A DNA stretch of 64,000 nucleotides from Callaeas wilsoni (Eukaryota; Chordata; Aves; Passeriformes; Callaeidae). This document shows positions 33,201 through 46,121 of the stretch, in pieces. The notes under the pieces are model-generated. The model saw nothing but the letters and a program-made list of their open reading frames with translations. It ran no database searches and was not told the DNA's origin. The DNA lies in assembly GCA_013398955.1 (NCBI GenBank), contig VWPU01012116.1, positions 62,001-126,000 of the forward strand, written 5' to 3'. The first letter of the stretch is position 1. Each line of letters starts with the position of its first letter. The translations under genes and the position numbers were made by a program.

Positions 33201-36200
33201 GTAAGCAGTAGCTATCAGAATGCATTAGGCAGGGCTAACTCACACACTGCCTTCATACCCTTGACCTTCCAGACACATTTGTAGATAATGTTGATTCTTC
33301 TGACAGCAGACACAAATCCTCACAGTTCTGTGGGAAGATATTTCAGTTCTGCATTGAAACTCTATTTCCCGTAGCATTAAGTCAATCATTTTTGTAAGAT
33401 AGAAATTTTGAGTTATACAGCAGTACAATGCATGCTGTAGCCTACACTTTGCAAAATATAGCCATGATCTTATAATGCTCATCCTAAGATAAGTTTCTTC
33501 CGTATGGCAGTTGGAGAATGGTCTAATCTGGGCCTAATCATCAGTGTCTGGCAGCAATAAGGCAGCAGCTTAAACTGCCAGTTGAATGCTCTGAAAGGGG
33601 GTTTCTGGATCCAGACTTTCAAGATCTAGATGTTCCTGTAAAAGAGAGAGGCAAGTGGATTGAGGAGACAAAACAAAGACGCATAGAAGAAACAGCTTCC
33701 TAGACCACTTCATCTGTTTGTTTGTTTCCAAAAATATCTACGGGAAATTTGGTGTGAGAATACATATAAGTTGAATTTGTTGCTTTTATATGAGTCCTCT
33801 TTTGAATATATATTGATGTTAAGCCGGATTTATGGAATTACCAGTGTGTTTCACTTTCTCCTCAGATATTTGTAATATTAGAAAGGTTAGGTTAGTGTTT
33901 GTTTACCATCATCTCATTCTACATTTTCAGTACATACTCTTTCAGTCTAATTGCAAGCACAATGAAAAAAAGTAATAAAATGCAGATTTTGTAAAATATA
34001 TAAAATGTTAAATCCTGGCCACACTCCAGGAAAAATTGTAGGCTTTATGTAGAGCTATGCATTCTGTCAGCATATGTATTTTTCTGTGACACAGTTAAGG
34101 CAGAAAAGAAGCAAAAAAAAGCCATGGGAACACTTGGCTAGATTTGCACTGTCTCCTTTGTGCTACCAGCTTTCCCCATTGATTGCCCTGTCTTTATCTG
34201 TAAGTGGAAGCAGATGTTGGGCAACTCAATGGCACCTCAACTCTCTTACCTGTGTGCTGGTGCCCTGCTTCCTCACCCTATCCATGTGCTGCCAGAATAG
34301 GGAAGCGTGTCTTGGGGTCCAGTTCTATCATCTAACTCTCTGGTGTGAAACCCTCTCCATGGGAAAGTGGGATTTATAAGGCATGGCTTCGGTTCAAAAG
34401 ACCTCACGAGTATCCAAGGAAATGGCAAACGGTGAAAGAGAGGAAGGGAAAATATATGTCTTCGTGTATGAGTAGAATAATTTTGGAAGTAGGCGTTTAA
34501 ACAAATTAATCTTGGTTCTTTTAAAAGCTGTAAATTTTTACTGCTGGCCAGAGATAAACCTATTCTCTCCTTACTTCCATCGGGGAGGCTGCATCTGTAG
34601 CAGTGTTGAAAAAGCAGCGTGCTGTTACCTCAATATTTTCTTCTCGCATACAAAGCTAAATGCCATCTGTATGTTACTGACATAATATTCTGTCTCTTAC
34701 CTCCAGAAGGTGAGGTTGCTATGAGAAGACCAACTTTGGGAATCTGTGTCCTGAGACAAAGACTGCAAAAAAGCAGGAAGGGTTAAGAGACACCGCTTTC
34801 CTCACAACACTCTGAAGAAGGTCCCCAAATTGTTGTGACAACAACCATATTCAGCTCTCAAAAATCCCAAAGTAGGCTCTGTTATTTCAGCTGCTTCTCT
34901 GGGAACTTAGTCAGCTGATAGCCAGAATAACTCAGAACGATATGGATCAGTTCCTGGATTATTCAAGATGCTGAACAAAGGAAGGTATCCAAAGGTTCTT
35001 GGAGACATGGAGCTGCATGCCTGTCTCCCTTTCTTGTCCAGCAATGTTTCTGTGAGATCTGTGTCTAACCAGGCAAGAATTTGATGACTGTGGCAATTAG
35101 AAGAGTTTTTCTCAGATAAAAAATTTCACTAATTTAAATGATTCATCATCACTAAATGCTTTGGGGCTTCCATGCAGTATTTTTCTCTCTCTAAATTTCA
35201 TCAGTACATTGGAGAGATTGTCACAAAATTATTTTCCAGATGTCCCCAAAAAATGACTGAAAAATCTGGCAGTTTAATGCAAACACTTCTAGATTGCTGG
35301 AGTCACTCACTGTTAGAGATGATCAGATAGAGACTGACTGTGACCATGGATGCTCAGTGAGTGCCTGGTGCTGAGCCTGCTCTCCAGAAAGTTTCCCTTA
35401 GGTGAAGTCCTTCCTGTAAATAAAAGACAGTCAGGGTAGCTGCATTATTTTTCTTAGTTGTAGTTTCACAGTGTGTTAGCTCCAACTTGAGATGATGCTT
35501 GTTTGACCAATGCCAGGGATTTCATGATGTTAAGTTTGGGAAGTGGATAGGGTGAAGCTGAAGTTGCATGGGACGATGTTGTGGTGTGTGTGGGGATTAC
35601 ACCTTGTGGAATTCCCATTTTGGTGGACTGGCAGATAGAGAGCTCACGTATTGCATCAATGGAATGCAATGGACGACTCAGAAAGGACGGGGAGGTTTTG
35701 AATCTTTGTATAAATGTTTCAACTAATGCCCAAATTGCCCTGAGACCAAAAGAAGGTGAACAGAACTGAAGGAATAATTATTCAGACTAACTTGACAGGT
35801 GTAGTCTTTCACTACAGCAGAGACAGAAGTTTACCGTTTAAGATCATTTTATTATGGTTTTTCCTTTGCTCTTAGAAAAATACTCTAGCATCTTTAGAAA
35901 CAGAAAGTACCTTAGGAGTTCAGACTTGCCTAAAAAGAAGTAAAGAATATTTTAGCTATTATAGATACAGTTTTTCTAAATTGCATTTCTTTCAAGAAGG
36001 GCTTATTAGAAATATACTGCCTTGCAAATTCATTATTCCTCTTCTTTGCTAACTCCACCTCCTGTCCTCAAATTTGAGAATGGAAGATGCAGTGTAAACC
36101 CTTTTTAAAAGTTCATAAATTGAGGCAAAGGAATGTGAGACTTTATGCTAATAATTCATGTTTCAACACAAACATATTGTGATAAATCTTGTCAGTAAGA

Positions 36201-36271
36201 ACGTATTGATTTAACTTCACATTTTGTTTTGTAAAATGTTAACATGAATGGTTTTATTTCTGTTTTCTCAG

Positions 36272-36391
36272 AACTAGAGGCAGAGGAGTGGTGCAAACAT
36301 CTTTGCATGGAGTGTCTAGGGGCCAGGCTCAATGATATAAGTCTTGGGGAACCAGATTTGCTTGCTGCTGGAGTCCAGAGAGAACAAAATG
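36272..36391 (+). CDS. DOK6: DOK6 internal exon B (PH closing helix and PH-PTB linker)
   Basis: This 120-bp exon lies between a pyrimidine-rich acceptor (TTCTGTTTTCTCAG) and a strong donor (GTAAGT). It supplies the last two bases of the Glu codon begun in exon A, 39 codons, and the first base of the next Glu. It reads [16 protein letters not shown], the amphipathic C-terminal helix of the PH domain with its conserved Trp. Then follows [19 protein letters not shown], the linker to the PTB domain. Compared with human DOK6 as I remember it, one visible difference is Ala for Thr before RLND; this was not checked by alignment. The reading frame is open and the splice sites are canonical, so the exon looks functional. 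The preceding intron is about 28.9 kb and the following one about 9.5 kb. Recalled human numbering is about residues 97-137. Confidence 0.96.
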
Positions 36392-39300
36392 GTAAGTAAC
36401 TTTTTAGTTGCTCCTAGATCAGTTCTTAGGTGATGTTCCATGTCATCTTTGCTTGTGCCTGTTGTTGTGAGGACTTTTGCTAGTAGCTGGAAGCTCATCG
36501 CTAGTAACTAAACATTTGGATATGCTTTTGAAGCTCAAGCCTATATTTTTTTTACAAATAAAGATGATTAAATTCCATGCCAAATAACACATATAGAGTG
36601 ATTTCGTGTCTTCATTGCGTTCAGATTTCCCTGTCACGGGAAATGATGACCGTGACCCTTCTGTTTCTGGAAATGATGGCTTCTGTGCAGAGGAATAAAG
36701 CAGCAGCTGTTGTTTTGCAGCCTTTTAAGGACCGCGATGAACACAGCGACAGCAATTTGGACTGCAAAACACATATTTGCTTTAAACTCCTACCTGTCTT
36801 GAATATTGAAGTCAGGATCATCTAAATGCTGTCAAATATGGGTGAAAAGGGCAGTGACAGATGTTAGTCAGCACTAAGCCTGAGTTGTATGTCTTCATCT
36901 AAAGGCTATTGGGATTAGACACATGCACAGGAAGAATGCTAGTGGATGGAATAGGCAATAACAAAAGAAAATCTGTGATTACCCTGTCATTTAATTCCTA
37001 TTAATGAACACGAGGGCAACACAAAATGCGCTCATTTACTCCTCCCTAAATTACAGCTCTCAATGATTATTACTGTCTTGATGCTTTTATAAGATCCAAT
37101 AGCTTTCAACAAAGTAATAACGCACACTGCTTCAATGGTCATAAAATATCAAGCCAACCATCATTATAAACAAAATTAAGTAATTAAATTATAGAATGAA
37201 TGGCACTATATTTATTATATTATTTCGCTGATCCTAGTAGCACATAGCATGAAATATACGGAAATCTTTAAGGAATTTTATTCAAAAAGCAGACATGTTG
37301 AAATGGGATTTAAAAGAAGTTCAAATGTTCGTAAAGTTGTTTGCCTGCTATGAGACACAGAATTCAATTTGTAGTCTCAAACTACTTAGCAAAGGGAGAG
37401 CTGCTAATGTTGTAGGAAAGTGATAATGATCAGACAGCACTCAAAGTGTCCCATCTGCTATATGTTCATAGGCTATAGGTATAAAACTCATCCGCATGCT
37501 GCTGAAGAGAGAACTGTGTGAACAGGTGGAGGTCTTTCACAAATGTGAAAGGAAATAAACCTTGTCAAAAGCCTGTGATGTGAACAGAAAAGTAGCTTGA
37601 AATTCCTCAAGCTCTTTCTGCAGTGAATTCATGTACTCTCCAGCAGCTTTTGGATGTAGATGACAAATACTACATTTTATCATGTTCCTGAAAGAGATCC
37701 AGTTGCACACACGTGACCTCCAGGAGGCATATATTAGTTCTGTTGCATGAACTACTCTTGATTCAATTGCCTTAGTCTAGAAATTAATTGCAGTGTTACC
37801 AACCAGCATATATGAACATAATTAGCATCTTTATTGTTCTAAGTAAATAAAGGAAAGGAAACAAAGAGGCAAAGCATGTATTTGTTGTACAAATCACATG
37901 AATAATAATGCATGGAGGGTATCATTAGCTGTATTCTTTTAAAAACGAGTGACTGAATACATATAATCCAATATTTGACGAGCATGCTCTGCTAAATCAT
38001 TAGTTACAGTATCTCAGACAAGTAATTCTGATACCTATCCTCATCCTTCCCTCATCCCCTAGATGCACAACTTTGCATTTTAATAAGCATGTTTGAAATT
38101 CAAAGTTGTCTTGTTCAGAGGCAAAGCAAATTCTGTTGTGGGTGTCTTTTAATCAACTTGGAAGGAGGAAAAAGTGCAGAGATTCTTACTATAGGTATGA
38201 AATCTGGCATTTTGTTAATTTATCTGTGCTGTAAGAACCTGAAGTTGCACTCAAATTCCTGATGCGGATTTCTTCAGTAAAATCAATTGAGTGGAACCGT
38301 GCCTTCAGTTTACACTGGTTAAGGTTTTCTGCAAACCTGGCAGTGTCATTCCCCACATGACAGTGTTATTGAGAAGGTGACTAGTTCAAGGGTGGAATCA
38401 TTTAGTGGAATAATTTGGATTTAGGTGGAATAATTTCAGATTTTTAGTTTATTTTCTTGCACATTTTTCCCCATATTGCAGCTTTTACACATATGCTATC
38501 AAAAACAGTAGTTCAAAAGATACCTCATAACCTTTTGAAAATCTACTGAGCTTTTGCTTATAAATATTCTTGTTGAGCTTTTGTTGACCTGAAACTGAAA
38601 GGTCAAAGTTAATTTTACAATTGGAAATTCATGAACAGTGGCTGTGTGTATGAAGCATCTAAAATCTTGCTTTTTGTGAAAATGGCAGCTGTGTCACTCT
38701 CTGGATATTTTTTTGTGTGTGTGTGTTAAATAAAAACCAAATACCAGTGTAGTACCTTTGAATGTCATTTTTTCAAAACGTATTGCAAGTGTGTCAACTT
38801 CATAGAATTCCTCTCAAGTTATTGAATTTATTAATGCTTACTTGAAACAGAGATGTGAGAATACAGTTTATAGAACGTGTAACAGAGTCTCACAGCCTCA
38901 GCATCTAGTTTCATGCAAGTTCTGTTCCCAACCCATACAAAAGCTTTATTTCAGGTTACTGAACAAAGATGTCTCTTGTTGTCTGAGCAAGACCACAGAT
39001 TTTAATAAATATTATAGTGTCAATGGTTTTTCAGTTTTGGATAAATTTTTTCACACCTTTAAAGGCTTAAAGACATTGAATAATGGTGTCATACTGTTCA
39101 TATCTCTAGGATATAACAGGTGTTAATACATTAATCCCAAATGAACAGGTGTATTAAGCATTAATTGCATCACATTCCAGTGAGTTTTTTTCAAATAGTT
39201 ACTTTTCCCTAAAGATTTTCTGAAATGTTTAAAATTTGATAAAGATACTTTTTTGGACTCCTAAAAACTAGCCTAATAAGGTGAGTTTTTTCATGAGCTA

Positions 39301-42300
39301 CTTGCCTTTTCAGAGAGATAATATTTTTAATATGCAGCGTTCTTCATGTGTTCAACTACTTGCCCATTCGTGTTCTTACAGGACATTTTCATGATGTAAG
39401 GGTATTCACCAAATGCATCAGATAAATAAATTTGCTGTCTCTTGAAAACTTTCTGATGTGTAGATTTGTGTTTTTCTTCCTGTATGTGACCACTGAGACC
39501 ACTACCCTCAGTTTGCAACATATGAAATAATTTTGTTAATTGTTATTGTATATGTACTAGGGCCACTAAAATTGCTACATGCTGCTTGTATTTTTTTTTA
39601 TACACAAAAAATGACATTTCAGAAAATACTTAGTAAAGAAAATATATGTGGTTTCTATCATTTTTTTAATACCTCTTTTTATTGCTTCTGAGCCTGTTTA
39701 TCCCCCCAGTCTCTCCCTTGCGGTTCTTCTGAGATGAGCTTTAGGTTTGAGAAGGGAAGACACCTGATTCTCTGTGGCAGGAATGCCACAACATGGCTTG
39801 CGAAGCAGTTTGCTCCAAAGGCTGGCAGAACTGCTGTTTGGTGTGCAGAGGCCTCACAATTGCAAGGCAGTTCTGTCACATGAGAACAGAAATTCAAGGT
39901 AGGGCAGCCCCCGAAAGAGGCATTCTTGAATGGTTCTGGGTTGGTCAGTAAGCGCCAGTGAGGTCTGTTTCAGTGCAGTTGCGCTGTCGCTTGAGCCTCC
40001 AGCACCAAGCAGTTCTGCAGAGGTGACAGCAGAACGAGGCAAGCCGGAGAGCTGCACTGCTTATGGCAGAGAGCTCTGCTGCCGTGTCTTGTGGGAAGGA
40101 CGGAGAAGACACCTAAGCAAGTCTTGTGCAAAGCACATCAGTAACAGGAAACTTCTCACTGGATTTCAGCTCCATTATTGCTTTCCAGGAGTGTGACCAC
40201 AAGGCTTGCTGTGTAAAGTCTGCTGCAGAATATGACTACCAGGTGGTTTTCTTTTTAAATTTAAGGCTCTCAACTAATGGCTGCTTAGCTTGAATGATGT
40301 ACAAACTCCAATTAAAGTGAGATGTGAAAGCTTCTGTTGCTGTCCAACCATTTTACCTTCTCTCTCCTGCAAATCTAAGTGATTTGTTGGTGTACCTCAG
40401 CCCTATAGCAGCAACCTTGTTTCTCTTTAAATTTCTTTTCACACTGAACATGGTCTCTAGTGTTTATGAATTTCCTTTTAGATTATTTGCTAAAGAATTA
40501 AAATACAGTATGAAAGCAAAAGCAGTAGAGGCCTCAATTCAGGATCCTATTCAGGTAGTTAATTTACTATAATGGCAATGAAGCTTTATATGCAGTGATA
40601 AGACAAATAGTAATCCACAGTTATCAGTCCATGAAAGAAAATCCGGACTAAGTTGGATCTGATTACGCTGTTGACAAGTCTTCTAAGCAATATGCTGTCA
40701 TTCTTACACACACATTTCATAATCCTTAGGTTTTTCAAGCTGCTGCTAGATGAAGAAATTGTGAATGTAGAGTGTTGACTTCAGTTGGAAGAATTGGAAT
40801 CTTCCTTTCCAGCTCTCAACGTATTTGGAAGCATTTGCAATAAACCCCAAAACATAATGACAAAAACAAATTTTGGGGTTTTGGGGTTCTTTTTTAATTA
40901 TTGTCTTCCCAGGTGATGTCATATCTAGAATTTCTCCATGCTCACAATGGACAATGTGTCCAATGTGTCGCTATTTTCATTCTTTATAAAAGGAAGCAAT
41001 TTGAAAGATGTCATCCAAATGGACAGTATACAATGACTGATAATATTTACTGTGAAAAAGAAATCAGGATATTCAAGATAGTATCGGTTAAAAAAAGCAT
41101 TATGTGTAGACTATTAATTAATTCACTTTTTAGTAGCGGGTGCATCTATTTGGTGAAGACTCTTTCCCTATCTGTTTTGAATACTAAATAATAGCACTAA
41201 AATAGGTGAATAGTTGTACTAAATCATTTTCTATTAAACTTTACTCATAAACCTAATGTAAAACCTGAAGAAAATGGGCAAATATTAAATGCAAATTTTT
41301 AAACTGAAGAGAAGACCAGATCCATCTTTTGCTGCTATATCTTATTAACTGCTAACTCATGCCTGTGATATCAATATGAGGCTTTTTTATTATGTGTTTT
41401 GGAGTTTTTTGGTTTTCGGGTTTTTTTTAAATTTACTCCATTATAAACCTAATTTTTATTTTCAAAGTCTGGAAAATTTTGAAAGATAATTGAATTTTTG
41501 CTTTTTCTCCCTGCCTAATACTTGAATTAGTATTTCATAAAATCACTTCCTTTGTAAGGTTTTTCTTCTTTCGTAACATTGGTTTTACCTTCCTTTTTAT
41601 TTAAAAAACTTCCACAGGAGCAGCAGTCTTGCTTCCTCAATTTTAATTGCAAGAAACTCATTAATTCTTGTTAGTAAAAATGCAGCTTTTCATAGTGAAC
41701 AACATCCTTGAATCCTCAGAAGAGGATTATGAGGCATTTCTTTGTGCTACATATTGAGATTACAAACTACAGCCAAAGCATAGAGACTTTGTAATTACAT
41801 TCACAGAGCTTATTTGTTTTAGGGCATTTTCTAGAGTTTGTAGAATCTCTGTAATTTAATACATAAAAGCACTTTGCATGGTTTTTTATTCATCTTCTGT
41901 TATCCTTAATCTATTTTTATATAATAAGTTTGTTTATTGGGGTTTTTTTAAATAAATGAAACACAGACAGCTTTATTCAGAAAAGTAAGGTGTTTACAGT
42001 TTTTGTGTTAATCCAGTGAGACTTCAGATTCTTCTCTACCTTACTACATATGAATGAAACAGTTTGAAGTATTTACCTACCTTTATATTTTTATTGAGAT
42101 GCTTACATTTTTAATGGAAGCAAAGCAGAATATTTATAAGCAGAGGAAAAAAATTGATTATGAAGTCCTGGTTCCTCACTGCGTACAGCAGAAGTGTAAC
42201 ATTCTCATAGCCCTGAGATATGAATAAACACAAAATGCTGCACCTTCAAGACTTTGAGCTCTCTTTCCACCTGAAAATTAGCCACAGTTGGTCAGCAGCA

Positions 42301-45300
42301 GAAGTCTCATAGGCGGAGGAGTTTCTTTCACATATAAACTGAGTATTTGCTTTCAAAGCCTCTACTTATTTATATAGGTGCCACCAACCTGACTGTCTCC
42401 TTCTATAAGTAATTTTTTACCCATCATTAAAGCTGAAATGAAACCAAGCGTCTGGATTGCAAGATTGCTATGTCATCTGGTTGGTTTTCCAGCTGGGATG
42501 ATTTAACCAGAGGAATCCAGTGATAAAATGGCAGGCTCACTATCACTGGGCTCCAGTCATTTTGCTCCCCCAGTACAGCTGGAAGGCTGAGAGCATTTTG
42601 GAGTTGCTGCCAAGTCTCCGTCTCAGTCAATATGCTCATTTTCATAAAGACTCTTATGCTCCTGTGCCCTGGAAAGCACTATTAAATGTCGTATTCTTGC
42701 CAAAGCCTAAATGCTAAACACCTTTACATGCACTAAGTGTATGATGAAGCATTGCTCTGCTTATTCATGGAGATAGGAAAGAGCAGTCACATTGAGTGGA
42801 ATAATAAGTGTAGCAATATATCAGCATTTTCTTCTCATCCTGGCTCCCCTACTCCCTGAACTTTGCTCTCACCAGTTTAGAGAAGGGAGGAGGATAGGGA
42901 TCCTGAATGCTGAGGAATTGCACCTGTTCAGTTCCAGTCTTGTCTTGTCCAATAACACCGCATCTACTTGTTTAGTTTCTTCCATCTCCCTACTTTATGG
43001 GTCCCTCATTAACTTCTATTTGCTTAGTCTTACTAGCCAATGAACTGTTATTATCTCATCCTACTCATATGCAGATGGTATCTGAACCAAAGAGAAGCAA
43101 AATAACCTCTTCAATGTCTTTCAGAAGATCCGGTGTCAGAATTGAGTTGAGATTCCCAAATCTGGCCTATGATGAATGCTCGTTCTTGCCTGGATAAGTG
43201 TAAGGGCAAAATGTGCCACAAAAGAGGGAATGACTGTATTACCATTAGCTAGATACCTGCTCAAATATTTTCTGAAATATGGAAAATAACCCTGCATGTT
43301 AATTAATAAAACCATTTAATAGTATCTACACCTTTCCATGTCCTCAGCTGCCCACTATTCAAAAGCATAGTTTTTGTTCCTCAAGCAAATCTATCCTTCC
43401 TCAATCTTCTCCAGCACATATGTTTGTACGCTTGTTTTTCTTGCCAATTTGATTCAGTTCCAAGGGTGCTACGTTTTGCCCTGCAGCTGATGTTCACTTT
43501 AATCAGACATACTTCCTTTAATCCCTGACATCTCACCTTAGACACTGACCTCCCATGCAAAGTCAGCAAATGTCTCCTGACAGTTTGAGGATACCATATG
43601 TCCTGAATGCCCTTCATGCAATAATATCCTCAAACACATCAGAGAAGTTGAGCATTTTATGACTATCCTGGTAATATCTAAAGCAAGTTGAAATATTTTG
43701 TGCCTTCCACACAACAGTTTAATGTTAACTTCAAAAAATAATTGTACCTTTTCATTTTCTCTGCTGTCTGAGGCATTCTGTCAGTGAAGACAGGGAAAGA
43801 GAAAGATTTTCATTCTCATATAGTAACCCCACCCCCCCATAGATACACTGTGCTATTTCATGTCATGCAAGAGAGAAAGAGCTGACAGGCCAGTTCCTGC
43901 ATCTTTCTTTCAATGAGAGGAGGGAAGCAGCAATAACTGATAGCATGGCAATGCAAAGCTGGAGTCTAATATATGGTAAAAGCACACCTGCACTCTTACG
44001 AGGAATTTCTGCGTGCCAATCCCAATGGCATATGGACACTGAAAGGGTGTATATACATACATACACACATAAATACATATAAATATATATATATAATTCC
44101 AGTGCAAAGTGAAAGTTCTCTTGTTCACCACCATTCCCTTCCCAATGCGCTCCTTGACCCGTTACTCCTATGTGTGAGCCCTGCCATTTACTTTAGTGGG
44201 CATTACATTGGACCCCTGCGCCATGCACTCCTCTGAGCATTAGGGGAAATTCTCCTCAGTGATCTCAGCAGCCTCTGCTAATCTATTTGTGCTGTGTGTC
44301 ACGGGACTTTTACAAAATGTTTGGAGTTTCACACATGGGACACCAGTCATAAAATTAGACTTTTAGGGCTAAAACCCATTAGTGTGACTAATGAAAACTT
44401 GGGCCTGGGAGAAGAGGTTGTGACTGAATGAATCAGTTGGGGAGTCATTAATAGGACAAAATTAAATTGACTGAAACAGAACAACATTGGGGATGACAAG
44501 TTTACTTATAGCTATGCAGCAATTTTTATTGCTTAGTCAGCAGTTCCTTGCTTTCTAATTCCTCAAACTTTTGCTACTTTATTCACACACACACAAACTC
44601 ACGTACACTGATATTTTATATTAACTCACTTGCAATATTTTAATTGTTTTGTCAAAAACATACATATATATCAAATGTTTAAAAAATAGAGACATAATGT
44701 CTATGTCATTAATTGTCCTATCAATTAATTGTTATTTTTCAATTGTCCTTCTAAAGAACATTTTCCCAATATTGTTATTGAATAAGCATTGCTCATGCTC
44801 ATATTTTAAATTGTTCTTACCTTTTTTTGTCAACACCCTTCAGGCAGTAGCATTGACATTTTACATTTTCAAAGATGAAAAAAACTGTGAGAGGAAAGTT
44901 GTGAATGTACTGCACTCTCCCATATGATGCTATTAAGCCCTAATATTGCAATGCATGTAGCATTAAAATATAGGCTGGCACTTCCAAGTGTGCAACCAGA
45001 AATTTAACTGAGTTTTTCATTCTTTGTAGCAGCAACTCATAGAAACATTAGTTATTCTTCAAAGAAAATCACATTTTTATTTAAATTTCTCTTCCTAATA
45101 ATGTTTACTTCCTTCCGTGTGAGTTAATGATGTTTTACATCATCTTGGTTTTTTCCTTTTTTTTTCCTTTTTTCTTTTTTATGATTTTGTTTTGCATTGC
45201 TTATTAAATCACATGCAATTCAGGCACTTCAGAAAATTATTAATGCCCTTGACCTCCTACTGCAATAAGTGCACTTTTCAAGCAAAGTGCAGCTGATAGT

Positions 45301-45931
45301 GATTGATGTCATGACCATAATAATATATCATGTTGAATCAGATTTTTCAAGAAAGCAACAGATGATTAAAATTATTATTAATTTTGCAAATAAGAATGAC
45401 TTTGGCAAATAAACAGAAACTGCATGCAAGGAATGTAATTATTAACAAGCTTCAATAAGTAAACTTGGGGTTGCAATTTCAAGGACAGCTTTTCTAAGAG
45501 GCAAGGGTTGCACATACATATTTTGTCAGGATACCTTGGTTCTGTTCTTTGAGAGAGGAGTCTCTGTCAGAGTTCTCATCATTGTGAATTTTGATTTATA
45601 AAGAGTCATGGACCTTAATGTGAGGGTAAAAAAGGACTTCGGTAAAAGTGCTGGGAACATATGTCCAAGAGGACTATGCAGATCATCTGTGAAAGTTGTT
45701 TCAGACTGCTGCATCATTTATAGGGAAAATGAAATGAAGATGATTCTCCTCTTACTCCTCTCATATGCACTAGCAGGACTGCTTCAGCATCAGTGAATCC
45801 TCACCTCTGTTAAAGCCAGAAATTTGGCTTTGATTTCTAAATCATCGGAACTAAATACTTTATTTCTTCTTTTTTTCCCAGTATAAAATTTTGCTTTAAC
45901 CTGTGATGTCTTACTTTGTGTTTTTTTCCAG
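36392..45931 (+). other. DOK6: DOK6 intron between exons B and C (9.5 kb)
   Basis: Canonical GT...AG intron. I recognise no interspersed repeat. It is AT-rich except for a GC-richer island at about 39780-40150. Stretches at 36960-37200, 37700-37960 and 45230-45440 are dense in TAATTA, ATTAAT and TGATTGA-like motifs of the kind found in developmental enhancers. This is a hunch, since conservation cannot be seen from one sequence. TA/CA microsatellites lie at 44049-44097 and 44584-44595. The open frames have no family resemblance. Confidence 0.7.
44049..44097. repeat. Irregular TA/CATA microsatellite
   Basis: Tandem CATA, CACA and TATA units (TATACATACATACACACAT, then AAATATATATATATA). It gives rise to small frames on both strands that should be ignored. 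Confidence 0.9.
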
Positions 45932-46121
45932 AACGATTCAATGTATACCTTATGCCTACACCAAACTTAGATATCTATGGGGAATGTACAATGCAGATCA
46001 CACATGAAAACATCTATCTCTGGGACATCCACAATGCCAAGGTCAAGCTGGTCATGTGGCCTCTGAGCTCTCTGAGGAGATACGGACGTGACTCAACGTG
46101 GTTTACATTTGAGTCTGGAAG
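45932..46121 (+). CDS. DOK6: DOK6 internal exon C (start of IRS-type PTB domain)
   Basis: This 190-bp exon follows the acceptor TTTTTTTCCAG and is followed by the donor GTAAGAG. It completes the Glu codon from exon B, encodes 62 codons and ends two bases into an Arg codon (AG|). The product starts [18 protein letters not shown] and continues with [31 protein letters not shown] and FTFESG. This is the N-terminal half or more of the IRS-type phosphotyrosine-binding domain. The RRYGRD segment carries basic residues that form the phosphotyrosine pocket in DOK-family PTB domains. DOK6 uses this domain to bind the phosphorylated NPXY-type site of RET (Tyr1062 in human). [17 protein letters not shown] separates it from DOK5, which has FLLPCPNLDVYGECKLQ as I recall. 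The rest of the PTB domain and the C-terminal tail must lie beyond 64000. Confidence 0.96.

Larger units (their letters stand above)
20868..36271 (+). other. DOK6: Long repeat-poor part of the DOK6 A-B intron
   Basis: Fifteen kb of AT-rich intron in which I recognise no CR1, LTR or DNA transposon. Small-scale features, listed separately, are a 20-bp dispersed repeat (24394 and 25009), a 20-bp imperfect tandem (25301-25340) and a strong hairpin (30181-30216). A purine-rich patch lies at 25628-25670. The longest open frame, 125 codons at 27956-28333, starts at GTG and has no family resemblance. The segment ends in the acceptor of exon B. Confidence 0.6.

Noticed and set aside
34074..34379. 101-codon plus-strand open frame in the large intron
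   Set aside because: No family resemblance, no in-frame splice sites that fit DOK6 phases, and no codon signature.
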